Positions 34,605 through 43,829 are shown, counted from the stretch's first letter. The stretch is DNA of 61,873 nt from Tropicimonas marinistellae (GCF_001509585.1 NZ_LNCI01000017.1:1-61873), one strand, 5' to 3'. Notes: generated from the letters alone by a model not told the origin. Program-made: numbers and translations.

Positions 34605-34982
34605 ATGGAGAGCCTGCGCCCCATTCGCGCCCGCCGGAGACCGTCGTTAACCCCGATGGTCGACGTCGTGTTCCTGTTGCTGGTGTTTTTCATGCTGGCA
34701 TCGCGTTTCGGCACTGACCGGTCGCTTCCACTGCCGCTGGCCGGTGCAGGGGAAGGATATTCCGGGCCACCTCGACTACTTGAAGTCGCGCCGGATGCGC
34801 TGTTTCTCAACGGCGTTCCGACCGCAGTCGAAGACATGCCCGGCCGGCTGGAGTCGCTTACCGAAACAAGGGCGGACACGATCATCCTGCAAGGCCGGGA
34901 CGGGACAACGCTGCAACGGGTCGTCGACGTCACGCAGATCCTGAACGCGGCAGGATTCGCGACACTGGTGTTGATCGAATGA
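34605..34982 (+). CDS. exbD: ExbD-like biopolymer transport protein (first copy)
   Basis: 125 aa with one N-terminal membrane span (VDVVFLLLVFFMLASRF, about residues 22-40). Its essential ExbD/TolR aspartate sits in LTPMVDVVFLL. A periplasmic domain follows. Starts 6 bp after exbB; the stop overlaps the next exbD by 4 bp (ATGA). Confidence 0.9.
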   Translation: MESLRPIRARRRPSLTPMVDVVFLLLVFFMLASRFGTDRSLPLPLAGAGEGYSGPPRLLEVAPDALFLNGVPTAVEDMPGRLESLTETRADTIILQGRDGTTLQRVVDVTQILNAAGFATLVLIE

Positions 34983-35359
34983 ACCTGCGCCCCCCCCGCC
35001 CCCGCCAAAGCCGCGAAAGTATCGTGCCGATGATCAACGTGGTCTTTCTGTTGCTGATCTTCTTCCTGATGACGGCACAGATCGCGCCTCCCGATCCTTT
35101 TGAGGTGACACTGCCGTTAGCGCAGGAGGCCGCCGATCCCACGTCCGAGAGCCGGCTCTACATCAGCCGAGAGGGGCAGACAGGATACAACGGCCTCACG
35201 GGAGCGCCCGCGATGGAGTTGCTCATTGAGATCCGCGACAAGCGCGACCCGCTGCAGCTCCGCGCCGACGCGGAGCTGGAGGCCTCGCGCCTGGCACAAT
35301 TGCTGCGTGAACTCGCGCAGGCCGGATTCCAAAGGGTAGAAGTAATGGTGGGCGGATGA
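34979..35359 (+). CDS. exbD: ExbD-like biopolymer transport protein (second copy)
   Basis: 126 aa; it shares the ExbD span (VPMINVVFLLLIFFLMTAQI). The key acidic position is Asn in MINVVFLL, where the first copy has Asp (MVDVVFLL). The loss of the proton-carrying aspartate suggests that the two copies form a hetero-oligomer in which only one is protonatable. It overlaps the genes on both sides by 4 bp (ATGA each time). Confidence 0.88.
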   Translation: MNLRPPRPRQSRESIVPMINVVFLLLIFFLMTAQIAPPDPFEVTLPLAQEAADPTSESRLYISREGQTGYNGLTGAPAMELLIEIRDKRDPLQLRADAELEASRLAQLLRELAQAGFQRVEVMVGG

Positions 35360-36261
35360 TCCGGCGGCATATGGAGTTCTGGGTTTTTCTAACCCTTGCC
35401 GTCGCGCTGCATTTGGCGTTTTTTCTCCAGATGCCGTCCCGAGGGGCGCAGGCCAGTGGTGCCGGAGGCGAAGAATTCGTCACCATTCTGGCGGCGACCG
35501 AACAGGTGGAGACCATGGTCGCTGAGTGGAAGCGGCCACCGGATGTACAGACGCCCGAGGTCCGCCAGGCTCTAGCGCCGGCGCCAATTCAATTCGAACC
35601 GCCAACAGCGCCGGTGGAACTCGTTGCGCTGCCGGAACTGCATCGCCCAGAGGATATGGCACCCCCTGAGCCGGACGATATCGTAACCGTGCGAGAACCG
35701 CCGCCACCACCCCCTCCGGAGCCTGAACCGGAGCTTGAGCCAGAACCCGAGGAAGCCACGGAACAGGCGCCCGCATCAGGCCCCATGCCGAAGCGCCGGG
35801 AAACGCCGCCAAAAGAGAAGCCGAAACCGGAGGCGCCTTCGAAAGCCGCCCAACCCGCACAGAAAGCACAGACCGCGTCCACCGGCCACGCCGGGCAGAA
35901 AGCCGCCGGAACGGGCAGCGGCACCCAGGCAGGCGACGGCAATCAGAGCGTTTCAACCGGTGTATCGAAGGAGAAGGCGGCCACGCTCCAGCAGGTGTGG
36001 GGCGCCAAGATCCGTAGCCGTATCGAACGCGCCAAGCGTTTCCCATCAGGTCGACGCGAAAGCGCGCGGGTCGGAGTCTCTCTCACCGTCGGTGCCGATG
36101 GGCGATTGCTTGGTGTCTCCGTCTACCGAAGTTCCGGGATTCCCACCTACGACGCCGCGGCCGTCCAGTCCGTGCGCCGCGTCGGACGCTTTCCAAAGGC
36201 GCCAAAGGGCCTCGCGAACAAATCGTACAATTTCTCCGTCACTCTCACATTCAACCCGTAA
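35356..36261 (+). CDS. tonB: TonB energy-transducing protein
   Basis: 301 aa. One N-terminal membrane anchor (FWVFLTLAVALHLAFFLQM, about residues 8-26) precedes a long Pro/Glu/Lys-rich periplasmic linker (about 95-175). A C-terminal TonB domain ends in SYNFSVTLTFNP. The domain includes RIERAKRFPSG and GVSLTVGADGRLLGVSVYRSSG. It should energise both receptors in this island (27724-29736 and 36476-38440). Start overlaps the second exbD stop. Confidence 0.9.
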   Translation: MIRRHMEFWVFLTLAVALHLAFFLQMPSRGAQASGAGGEEFVTILAATEQVETMVAEWKRPPDVQTPEVRQALAPAPIQFEPPTAPVELVALPELHRPEDMAPPEPDDIVTVREPPPPPPPEPEPELEPEPEEATEQAPASGPMPKRRETPPKEKPKPEAPSKAAQPAQKAQTASTGHAGQKAAGTGSGTQAGDGNQSVSTGVSKEKAATLQQVWGAKIRSRIERAKRFPSGRRESARVGVSLTVGADGRLLGVSVYRSSGIPTYDAAAVQSVRRVGRFPKAPKGLANKSYNFSVTLTFNP

Positions 36262-36354
36262 CCAGACGCTATGGGCCCGGACACGGGAAAACGCGCCCGC
36301 TGGTCAACCGAAGACGCCGCCCGCGGCTGCAATGAATGAACGACACAAGGAAAA

Positions 36355-36384
36355 GGGCTGCACGGGAGGGATTCCGTGCAGCCC
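36355..36384 (-). terminator. Rho-independent terminator of the second TonB receptor gene
   Basis: An 11-bp stem (36355-36365 with 36374-36384, GGGCTGCACGG/CCGTGCAGCCC) is followed on the minus strand by TTTTCC. It lies between the convergent tonB and receptor genes and mainly fits the minus-strand transcript. Confidence 0.8.
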
Positions 36385-36475
36385 TGAGGGAATGCCCTTT
36401 GGCCGAGGTTCTACGGGCGACCTAAAGTGCAATTGGTCAACCGGCCGCAACGCAGACGTGACGGCCGGTCAAGGG

Positions 36476-38440
36476 TCAGAACGTAATCCGTGCAGTTAGG
36501 GCAACGGTGCGGCCCGGTTCCGTCAACGGGTAGACCCGATAGTAGCCGACGCCGTCCGACGTACGGCGGGAGTACGTCTGGTCAAAGAGGTTGCGGACAT
36601 CGAGGCGGACGGAAAGGTTGTCCATCTGTTGCGGGCGGTATTCCGCAAACAGGTTGACCACCTCGTATCCCGGTAGGCTGTCCTGCACCACAGTTCCGGT
36701 TTCGTCTTCGAGACGGACATCATCGTTATCAAGCGCGGTTTCGGCCGTGCCACCAACCCGGAACACGTCATTGACGTCCCACGCACCTTCCAGACCAATC
36801 AGGTGCCCAACAGGACGACCAAGGTAATACGCCGTTGTTGCGATGGCCTCTTCGTCGGCTTGTACATCCGCATAGGTGTAGTTGAGACGCAGATAACCCT
36901 GCGCGCCCAAGTAGGCAAAAGAGGCGTCTACACCGCTTGTCTCAATATCGTAGGACGCACCACGGCTTTCACCAGGCGAGGGAAGCACGGCGTTGAGATC
37001 GTCGATATATGTCTCGAAGTAGGCTGCGCGAGCCTCCCAGGGACCGTTGTGGAACCGTAAGCCGATCCGGCCACTGTTCGACCGTGACGGCTCCAGCCCG
37101 TCGTAGGTCCAGTCGTGGGTCAGGTTCATGATCGCCGCTTCGCCCAGCTCGTATCCGCCCCAAGTCGTCGCCAATCCGGCGTTCAGGGTGAGCATGTCGG
37201 TAAGGACGAAGTCGATGGTACCGTTCGCGCTCAGCCCGCTGCCATCAAACTCGCTTCCGTCCACACCTTCGAACTCCTGGAAATCCGCACGTGCACCGTA
37301 GGAGACTGAGATCCTGTCGCTGAGATCCTGTCGCGCCTGCGCAAAGACGCCCACATTCCGCAGGGTTTCCTCGCCCGAGGATATGTCGCTGGAACCGTCG
37401 GCCTTGTCACTGAAGAAGTCGAGACCCGCGGTAACCGTGCCATTGCCGATGTCGAACTCGTTCTTGGCAGTTCCGCTGAAGCTGCTGTTGGTGCCCTCCG
37501 CGCCGACAGCGTCGGTTTCCTGCTCGTTGTAGGTAAGCTGTAGGGTCGGCGCCAACCATCCCTCGGGTTGTTCGTCGGTGTATGTCAACGTGTACGATGT
37601 GCGCCGAGATAACGCATCGACGAAAACGCTGTCGGCTCCCACGACGCCTGCGAAATCCGGGCGAATGAAACAGCCGATCGGGTTGCACTGTGCGACACGC
37701 TCGCCACTGTCCTCGGTCTGCGACGCGGAAAACTCCAGCCTACCACCGCCGTCCATATTGAGGGCGAACTTCCCGAGGTAGTCGGTCAGGTCTGCCTGCG
37801 TCCCCGGAACGACGTTTCCGTCTCCATCTTCATAGTCTTCGCTCATATGGCGCGTGCCCGCCAGCAGGTACTCGAACCCGCCGCTCATCCCGTAGAGCGC
37901 CAAGGTACCGCGCAAATCGTCTACGTTGTTAGACCCGCCGAACGACAGGAAACCGCCGAAGGTGTCGCCCGGTTCGAGCAAGTCCCGGGCGTCTTTCGTC
38001 TCGTAGGCGATCGACCCGCCAAGGCCCCCCGGACCAGCATCCGCGGGTGCCAGACCGGCACTGATCTCGACCCGCTTCAGAAGCGCGGGGTCCATCAGCA
38101 CATTGCCGGTGTGGTGGAATGCCGACTTGTTCTGGCGTGCACCATCGATGGTGACCGAAAGTAGGCTCTCCTCGATCCCTTGAACGAAGACCTTCTGGCC
38201 AATTGCGGCGCCACCGCTTGCCGTAATCTGGGTCTTGCCGTCGAATACTTCGGCCATCGTCGAGGCGTTCCGGTCCTCGATTTCTTCGGGCGTGATTTCC
38301 GAGTTGCCAAGCAGGCTTTGGGCACTCGTTGCTTCGATCCGGATTTCTCCGATGTCAAAGGCCCCTTCCGGCTCCTGAGCCCAAGCCGCGCTGGATGCCA
38401 AAGCAGAGACACCCAACAGCAACGCACTTCGAATCTGCAT
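36476..38440 (-). CDS. TonB-dependent receptor, heme/siderophore type
   Basis: Outer-membrane receptor (654 aa from ATG 38440, with GGGA upstream) carrying a signal peptide ending in SSAAWA. The plug includes VFVQGIEESLLSVTIDGARQ and LLKRVEISAGLAPADAGPGG, then LGGSIAYETKDARDLL, as in heme receptors. The barrel ends with Phe. The FRAP/NPNL pair is not conserved (WGGYELGEA and GLEPSRSNS at the equivalent places). Heme or a siderophore are both possible. Controlled most likely by the divergent AraC gene. Confidence 0.85.
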   Translation of the reverse strand: MQIRSALLLGVSALASSAAWAQEPEGAFDIGEIRIEATSAQSLLGNSEITPEEIEDRNASTMAEVFDGKTQITASGGAAIGQKVFVQGIEESLLSVTIDGARQNKSAFHHTGNVLMDPALLKRVEISAGLAPADAGPGGLGGSIAYETKDARDLLEPGDTFGGFLSFGGSNNVDDLRGTLALYGMSGGFEYLLAGTRHMSEDYEDGDGNVVPGTQADLTDYLGKFALNMDGGGRLEFSASQTEDSGERVAQCNPIGCFIRPDFAGVVGADSVFVDALSRRTSYTLTYTDEQPEGWLAPTLQLTYNEQETDAVGAEGTNSSFSGTAKNEFDIGNGTVTAGLDFFSDKADGSSDISSGEETLRNVGVFAQARQDLSDRISVSYGARADFQEFEGVDGSEFDGSGLSANGTIDFVLTDMLTLNAGLATTWGGYELGEAAIMNLTHDWTYDGLEPSRSNSGRIGLRFHNGPWEARAAYFETYIDDLNAVLPSPGESRGASYDIETSGVDASFAYLGAQGYLRLNYTYADVQADEEAIATTAYYLGRPVGHLIGLEGAWDVNDVFRVGGTAETALDNDDVRLEDETGTVVQDSLPGYEVVNLFAEYRPQQMDNLSVRLDVRNLFDQTYSRRTSDGVGYYRVYPLTEPGRTVALTARITF

Positions 38441-38587
38441 CTGGTGATTCCCGTCTAATTGTTGACTGTTTTTCAAGGTTAATTAGGATAGGTCGCACGC
38501 GCCTCGCCAGACGGAGCCCTTTGTCCAAGCGCCAGATGCCTTTGCCATCGGGTCAGGACAGCGTCCTTGCAAGCCACTGGTGCAATC

Positions 38588-39568
38588 ATGCAACAGGATT
38601 GCGGGACGGTTTCGGTGAGCGGCACTTTCATTTCGGAGCAGCAACATGGGGAGACCGACGGGACTGGCCCGCAGTACCTGCATGGTTCCTATTCGCTGAA
38701 GATCGTCCGGGACGGCCTGTCACTGCACACGCTCAACGCAACCGCCCGCAGGTCGTTCGAGATCAATTCCGTGCGATACCCCGGCGTGATCCTCCATTGC
38801 TTCCTTGAGGGACGCACAGATGCAACGCTATCTGGTAAGCCCATGAACCTCGGACGGCGACCCGGCGCGCCGGTTCGCATGGTTCTGACGTCGGTCGTAG
38901 AACCCGAACCTTTCTGGCGTCGGTCCGTAGCAGGCGAGTATGTGCGCAAGGTCAACCTAATCCTGTCGCACGAATGGCTCGAAACGAACGGTCTGTCCCT
39001 GCCAAAACCACCGCTCAATGAATCCATGCGCCGCCGATACGAGTGGGATGTCCCCTCCAGAGAGGTTCAGCTCCTTGAACGCTTGATCACGCTGTCACAT
39101 CCGAAGTCCTCGCTCGAGAAGCTTGAGGCCGAGGCAACCATTCTCACGTTGGTTTGTTCATCGTTCGGCGCAATACAGGACAACGACAACACGACAGCTG
39201 CGCCGGCGCTGAGTGCTTATGACCGACGAAAGCTGGACCGGATGGAGCAGTATATCCACGGTGCCTCAGGCGCGCTTCCGTCCCTGTCGGACATCGCGGG
39301 TTCGGGTGGTGTGAGCCTGTCGACCATGAGGCGTTTGTTTCACGCAGCGCACGGCTGTACGGTACAGGAGTATGTGCGAAACGTACGCTTGTCGCGGGCT
39401 CGGCAAGCACTTGAGCGCAATGCCGTTTCTGTGTCGGAAGCGGCTCGCATAGCCGGCTACGGATCCCCGGAGAACTTCGCCACCGCGTTTCGCCGAGCCA
39501 CCGGTTTTACTCCGTCCGAAGTGCGCCGGCATATGCAGGGAGGACTTCAGGTCGGCCCGAAGATCTGA
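38588..39568 (+). CDS. AraC family regulator (PchR-like), divergent from TonB receptor
   Basis: About 326 aa. A variable N-terminal effector region is followed by the C-terminal AraC helix-turn-helix pair (about residues 225-315). This includes LSDIAGSGGVSLSTMRRLFHAAHG and SVSEAARIAGYGSPENFATA, then FRRATGFTPSEVRR. The arrangement beside a TonB receptor resembles PchR-type siderophore/heme regulators, which sense the receptor ligand. The ATG at 38588 is preferred over a TTG at 38567; neither has a strong ribosome site. Confidence 0.87.
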   Translation: MQQDCGTVSVSGTFISEQQHGETDGTGPQYLHGSYSLKIVRDGLSLHTLNATARRSFEINSVRYPGVILHCFLEGRTDATLSGKPMNLGRRPGAPVRMVLTSVVEPEPFWRRSVAGEYVRKVNLILSHEWLETNGLSLPKPPLNESMRRRYEWDVPSREVQLLERLITLSHPKSSLEKLEAEATILTLVCSSFGAIQDNDNTTAAPALSAYDRRKLDRMEQYIHGASGALPSLSDIAGSGGVSLSTMRRLFHAAHGCTVQEYVRNVRLSRARQALERNAVSVSEAARIAGYGSPENFATAFRRATGFTPSEVRRHMQGGLQVGPKI

Positions 39569-39705
39569 CGACGTCGCCACTCCCCAGTGCATCGTTGGCC
39601 TACCCACAGACAGCACGTCGACAGATCGGCAGTCGACGGAGTTCAGACGCGGAAAACGTGATATGTAATATCATAACTAATTGAGATTTATGACTTTCGC
39701 ACCCG

Positions 39706-39723
39706 CGGTCACGCCACTGTCAC
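39706..39723 (+). promoter_or_regulatory. PHO box upstream of the alkaline phosphatase gene
   Basis: CGGTCAC-GCCA-CTGTCAC matches the PhoB consensus of two CTGTCAT-type 7-mers separated by four bases. It lies 44 bp before the start codon. Phosphate-starvation control is expected. Confidence 0.7.
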
Positions 39724-39766
39724 ACAAGCGCGATAGCCCCGACACAGCTTCCAACGGGGACATGTT

Positions 39767-41254
39767 ATGAAGACCATCACAACTCTTTCGTTGCTCGGCG
39801 CGTTCGCCAGCACCACCGCCATGGCACAGGATTTGCCGCAGGCCGACAACACATGGTTCATTGCCGCTCAGGAAACCATCGCAGCGCGCGTGAATGTGCA
39901 GCCCAATACGAGCAAGGCCAAAAACGTGATCTTGCTGATCGCTGACGGAAACGGCGTGGGTACCAATTACATCACTCGCCTGTTCGCCGGTCAGGCCGCT
40001 GGCAACTACGGCGACGAGCACCTGCTGCCGCAGGACACCTTCCCGCACGTTGCCCTGTCGAAGACATACAACACCAACGCCCAGACGCCGGATTCCGCCG
40101 GCACCGGCACCGCCTTCCACACGGGCGTGAAGACCAAGCAGGGCGTGCTCGGCGTTGATGAAACCCTCGCTCGTGGTGATTGTGCCGGTGTCGATGCAGC
40201 GACCGTGGCAAATGCCTCGGAGATCTTTTCGGCCCTCGGAAAGCAGGTCGGCATCATCTCTTCCGCCCGCCTGACGCACGCCACCCCGGCGTCGGCCTAC
40301 GCGCATTCCGCCGACCGGAACTTCGAATCCAATGATGGTTTGTCAGAGGGCTGCGAACAGAAGGACATCGCTGCACAGTTGGTCGACGCAATGGCTGCGG
40401 GAACTGTCGACTACGCCTTCGGCGGTGGCCGTCGTCACTTCATCCCGAGCGACCTGGAGGACGAGCAAGGCAAAACCGGTAAGCGCACCGACGGCACAAA
40501 CCTGATAGAAGCCGCTGCCGAGGCCGGTATCCAATATGCATGGGACGTCGATACTCTCGCTGGCGCGGATCTCTCCAAACCGGTGCTTGGCCTCTTCACA
40601 TCCTCGCACATGAGCTACGAAGCGGATCGTCCCGCAAGCGAACCGTCGCTCTCCGATCTTACCGAGACCGCGATCAAGGCTCTTGAGGGTTCCGAGAACG
40701 GTTACTTCCTGACTATCGAGTCGGGCCGGGTCGACCATGCCAGCCATGCCACCAACGCTTATCGCACCGTTACCGACGGCGTCGAGTTCGCCGAGGCGAT
40801 TGCAATTGCCGACGCGCTGACCAACGACGAGGACACGCTGATCATCGTCTCCGCGGACCACGAGCACGCCGTCGCGATGGCTGGCTACTCCGGACGCGGC
40901 GCCCCGATCCTCGGACTGTCGATGAAAGTCGACGGCGCTGGCGAGAAGTACCTCGAGGAGCCAAACCTGGCGCAGGATGGCAAGCCTTACACGACCGTTT
41001 CGTTTCTCAATGGTGCATCCTCGGTGATGAAGGAAGACGCCCAGTGGAACGGCACACGGAATGCCGAACTGACCCAGGAGATGGCGATGGATATGGACTA
41101 CACCCAAGAGGTGCTCGTCCCGCTCAGCTCCGAGACCCACTCGGGTGAGGATGTTGCAATCTACGCCAAGGGTCCCTGGGCGCACCTGATCGGCGGCACG
41201 ATGGAGCAAAACGTGATCTTCCACGTCATGCACCACGCCGCGACTGCCGAGTAA
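39767..41254 (+). CDS. phoA: Periplasmic alkaline phosphatase
   Basis: 495 aa, metal-dependent phosphomonoesterase releasing phosphate from organic esters. A Sec signal peptide (residues 1-20, ending TTAMA) is followed by NVILLIADGNGVG (metal-ligand Asp60) and TPDSAGTGTAFHTG with the nucleophile Ser110. Later zinc ligands lie in ESGRVDHASHATN, SADHEHAVAM and SSETHSGEDVAIYAKGP. Length is slightly above E. coli PhoA. A PHO box precedes it and a strong hairpin follows. Confidence 0.93.
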   Translation: MKTITTLSLLGAFASTTAMAQDLPQADNTWFIAAQETIAARVNVQPNTSKAKNVILLIADGNGVGTNYITRLFAGQAAGNYGDEHLLPQDTFPHVALSKTYNTNAQTPDSAGTGTAFHTGVKTKQGVLGVDETLARGDCAGVDAATVANASEIFSALGKQVGIISSARLTHATPASAYAHSADRNFESNDGLSEGCEQKDIAAQLVDAMAAGTVDYAFGGGRRHFIPSDLEDEQGKTGKRTDGTNLIEAAAEAGIQYAWDVDTLAGADLSKPVLGLFTSSHMSYEADRPASEPSLSDLTETAIKALEGSENGYFLTIESGRVDHASHATNAYRTVTDGVEFAEAIAIADALTNDEDTLIIVSADHEHAVAMAGYSGRGAPILGLSMKVDGAGEKYLEEPNLAQDGKPYTTVSFLNGASSVMKEDAQWNGTRNAELTQEMAMDMDYTQEVLVPLSSETHSGEDVAIYAKGPWAHLIGGTMEQNVIFHVMHHAATAE

Positions 41255-41274
41255 TCGTCCGCTGCGACAACGTG

Positions 41275-41306
41275 ACGGGGCCCTGGCATTGGCAGGGCCC
41301 CGTTCC
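41275..41306 (+). terminator. Hairpin terminator after phoA
   Basis: An 11-bp perfect stem (ACGGGGCCCTG at 41275-41285 with CAGGGCCCCGT at 41293-41303) and a 7-nt loop, followed by TCC then GTT. The T-run is weak, but stem strength and position make termination likely. Confidence 0.7.
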
Positions 41307-41380
41307 GTTACGTGCGTGTCATCGTTTGCAGTTTTCCATGTCGAGTATCCTCGACACAGAAATTCCCGGAGGCCATCCGC

Positions 41381-41809
41381 ATGAATCGCCGCCAGTTTCT
41401 CGCCACGTCAGCCGCCGTAACGACGACGCCTTGTTGGTCGTCCGCTGCCGAAGGGGATCTGTTGAAGATGCGGGACATTTACAACAAGGGCCTCGGTTTC
41501 TCACCTCTTGCGACGTCGCTCGACGGTGGACAGATCCGAGTCGAAGGCTTCATGGCCCCACCACTCAAGGCGGACTCGCTCTTCTTCGTTCTGACGAAAA
41601 TGCCAATGGCTGTCTGTCCGTTCTGCGAACCCGGTGGAGAATGGCCGGAAGACATTCTGGCCGTCTACACAAGGCGCAAGTACGAAGTCGTCTCCTTCAG
41701 CCGAAAAATCTTGGTTCAAGGTACGCTGCGACTGAGTGAACACATCGACCCCGGGACCGGTTTCTTCAGCAAGGTCCGGCTGGAAAACTCGACCTTCCGG
41801 CGCGCGTGA
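41381..41809 (+). CDS. Exported DUF3299-like protein
   Basis: 142 aa. The N-terminus MNRRQFLATSAAVTTTPCWS looks like a Tat/Sec signal. The body (QIRVEGFMAPPLKADSLFFVLTK, then CPFCEPGGEWPEDILAVYT) resembles DUF3299 proteins that occur with metal-linked ABC genes. CPFC could bind metal. The ATG has GGAGG 9 bases upstream. First of a four-gene cassette with an ABC ATPase, an FtsX-like permease and a His-rich protein. The precise role is unknown; the family call is from memory. Confidence 0.7.
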   Translation: MNRRQFLATSAAVTTTPCWSSAAEGDLLKMRDIYNKGLGFSPLATSLDGGQIRVEGFMAPPLKADSLFFVLTKMPMAVCPFCEPGGEWPEDILAVYTRRKYEVVSFSRKILVQGTLRLSEHIDPGTGFFSKVRLENSTFRRA

Positions 41810-41818
41810 GACCTTACC

Positions 41819-42523
41819 GTGAAAGACGAAAGGAAAATCGCCGGGTCGCTCGCACTACGTGTTGCAGAGCTTCGCGTGTCTGCGCCCAACGGTCTTCTGC
41901 TCCTGTCGGTGGAAGCGCTGACAGTCTCGCCCGGGGAGACAGTTGTCATCAAGGGGCCGTCCGGCGCCGGTAAATCCACGTTACTCTATGCCTTGGCGGG
42001 TCTACTGCCAGCGACTGGCGACATCTGCTGGGGCGACACAAACATAGTCCACCTGAACGATCGGGCGCGAACAGCCTTCCGACGGCGCCACATGGGCTTT
42101 GTCTTTCAGGACCATCTTCTGTTCGAGGAACTGTCCGCTGAAGGCAATGCTGCGCTTGCGGCCGCCTACGCCCCGAAGGCAGAGCGTGTCACTCTGAAGA
42201 CGTCCGCCAACGAGCACCTTACGCAGCTGGGTCTTGGTGGCCACGCAACGCGCGGAATCGCGAGCTTTTCGGGCGGCGAGCGACAACGCGTCGCCGTTGC
42301 CCGCGCGCTGGCAGGAAATCCGGCAATCGTACTGGCCGATGAACCCACCGCCAGCCTCGACCGTCCCGCCGCCGACCGGCTCATCGAAGACCTTGTACTG
42401 CTTGCCGAAGCCAGCGGACGCACGCTCATCGCCGTGACCCACGATACCCACTTTCACGCTCGCGCCAGCCGCGTTCTGAATGTGCTGGATGGCGTTCTTC
42501 AGCCGGAGGCACCCCATGGCTGA
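41819..42523 (+). CDS. ABC transporter ATP-binding protein (LolD/MacB type)
   Basis: 234 aa. Walker A is KGPSGAGKSTLL, the signature FSGGERQRVAVARAL, Walker B IVLADEP, and the H-loop VTHD. These ATPases pair with FtsX-like permeases, exactly as here. It starts with GTG 9 bp after the upstream gene and overlaps the permease start by 8 bp. Confidence 0.93.
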   Translation: MKDERKIAGSLALRVAELRVSAPNGLLLLSVEALTVSPGETVVIKGPSGAGKSTLLYALAGLLPATGDICWGDTNIVHLNDRARTAFRRRHMGFVFQDHLLFEELSAEGNAALAAAYAPKAERVTLKTSANEHLTQLGLGGHATRGIASFSGGERQRVAVARALAGNPAIVLADEPTASLDRPAADRLIEDLVLLAEASGRTLIAVTHDTHFHARASRVLNVLDGVLQPEAPHG

Positions 42524-43829
42524 TCTCTGGGTTTCCCTCCCTAACGGGATGCAAGACCTTGCGCTTTTCTTCGCCCTGCTCGCGCCCGCACTGGTGACCG
42601 GTTTGCTGACGTTGCGCGGCTTCGCGCCCTGGGGGCTACTTCGGGGAATGCTCCGCCGACATTTCTGGGTCTCGATCACCTTCATAGTCCTGATCGCAAC
42701 ATCGGTCGCCATCGGGACCGGGCTGATCGCACAAGAACGGGGCCTGCGACGTGGCACCGCGCAGGCAGCAGACAAGTTCGACCTAATTGTCGCGGCTCCG
42801 GGTAGCGAAATCACGGCCATGCTCGCGGCGGTCTACCTGCAACCCTCAGACATCCCTCTGCTCGACGGCGAAACCTATCAGCGGATCGCGGAACAAGAGC
42901 ATGTCTCCCTCGCCGCACCGATTGCCTTCGGCGATAGCTGGAACGCCTCGCCCGTTGTCGGCACGACACCACAATTCGTGGCACATCTAAGTGGCACACT
43001 GGCGGAAGGCGAGGTTTTCACCACCGTGGACGAAGCGGTGGCTGGTGCCAACGTACCACTCGCAATTGGCGATACGTTCACGCCCTCGCACGGTCATGGC
43101 GACGCCACCGACGACGGCGCACATGCAGGATACCACTACATCATCACGGGGCGCATGGAACCCACTGGCAGCCCATGGGACAGGGCAATTCTGGTACCGG
43201 TCGAGGGCGTTTGGCTGATCCATGGTATGCCCAACGGGCACGATGATGGCTGGAGTGGCGACCCCGGTCCGCCCTTTGACCCAGCTTATTTCCCCGGAAC
43301 GCCCGCCATACTTGTGCGGGCGGAACAACTCTGGGCCAATTACGCCCTGCAGTCGGCTTTCACCACCTCTGAAACCATGGCCTTCTTTCCGGGCGCGGTA
43401 CTCGCGCGCCTGCACTCCCTGCTGGGCGACGTCCGCGATGTGATGTCAATGCTCGCTGCAATCACCCAAGTTGTCGTGGCCGCCGGCGTTCTCACCGGAC
43501 TCGTCATCCTTATGCGCCTGCTCGCGCGGCGCCTGGCATTGCTGCGCGCACTTGGCGCGCCCCGCCGCTTCGTGTTCGCGCTTGTCTGGAGCTTTGCCGC
43601 CACGCTCCTGGGCACAGGCACGGCCATTGGCCTCGCGCTCGGTATGGCAGCAGCGACGGTCATTTCCCGTATCGTGTCCGAACGCACCGACATCCTTATT
43701 CGCGCGCAACTTGGCTGGCCCGAATTGCACCTCGTCGCGGCCTTTTTCTCGATCACGGTTCTTCTCGCCCTGGTGCCGGCGCTGCTCGCGTTGCGACGGG
43801 CGCCCGTGGCCGATCTTCGATCAACTTGA
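42516..43829 (+). CDS. ABC transporter permease, FtsX/MacB-like
   Basis: 437 aa; GGAGG precedes the ATG at 42516. It has the FtsX/MacB topology: hydrophobic N-terminal spans, a periplasmic domain of about 230 residues (about 85-310), then three C-terminal spans (from DVMSMLAAITQVVVAAGVLTGLVIL onward, with LLRALGAPRRFVFALVW). The periplasmic part contains the metal-binding-type stretch SHGHGDATDDGAHAGYH. That suggests metal sensing or transport rather than lipoprotein release. Overlaps the ATPase gene by 8 bp. Confidence 0.88.
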   Translation: MADLWVSLPNGMQDLALFFALLAPALVTGLLTLRGFAPWGLLRGMLRRHFWVSITFIVLIATSVAIGTGLIAQERGLRRGTAQAADKFDLIVAAPGSEITAMLAAVYLQPSDIPLLDGETYQRIAEQEHVSLAAPIAFGDSWNASPVVGTTPQFVAHLSGTLAEGEVFTTVDEAVAGANVPLAIGDTFTPSHGHGDATDDGAHAGYHYIITGRMEPTGSPWDRAILVPVEGVWLIHGMPNGHDDGWSGDPGPPFDPAYFPGTPAILVRAEQLWANYALQSAFTTSETMAFFPGAVLARLHSLLGDVRDVMSMLAAITQVVVAAGVLTGLVILMRLLARRLALLRALGAPRRFVFALVWSFAATLLGTGTAIGLALGMAAATVISRIVSERTDILIRAQLGWPELHLVAAFFSITVLLALVPALLALRRAPVADLRST

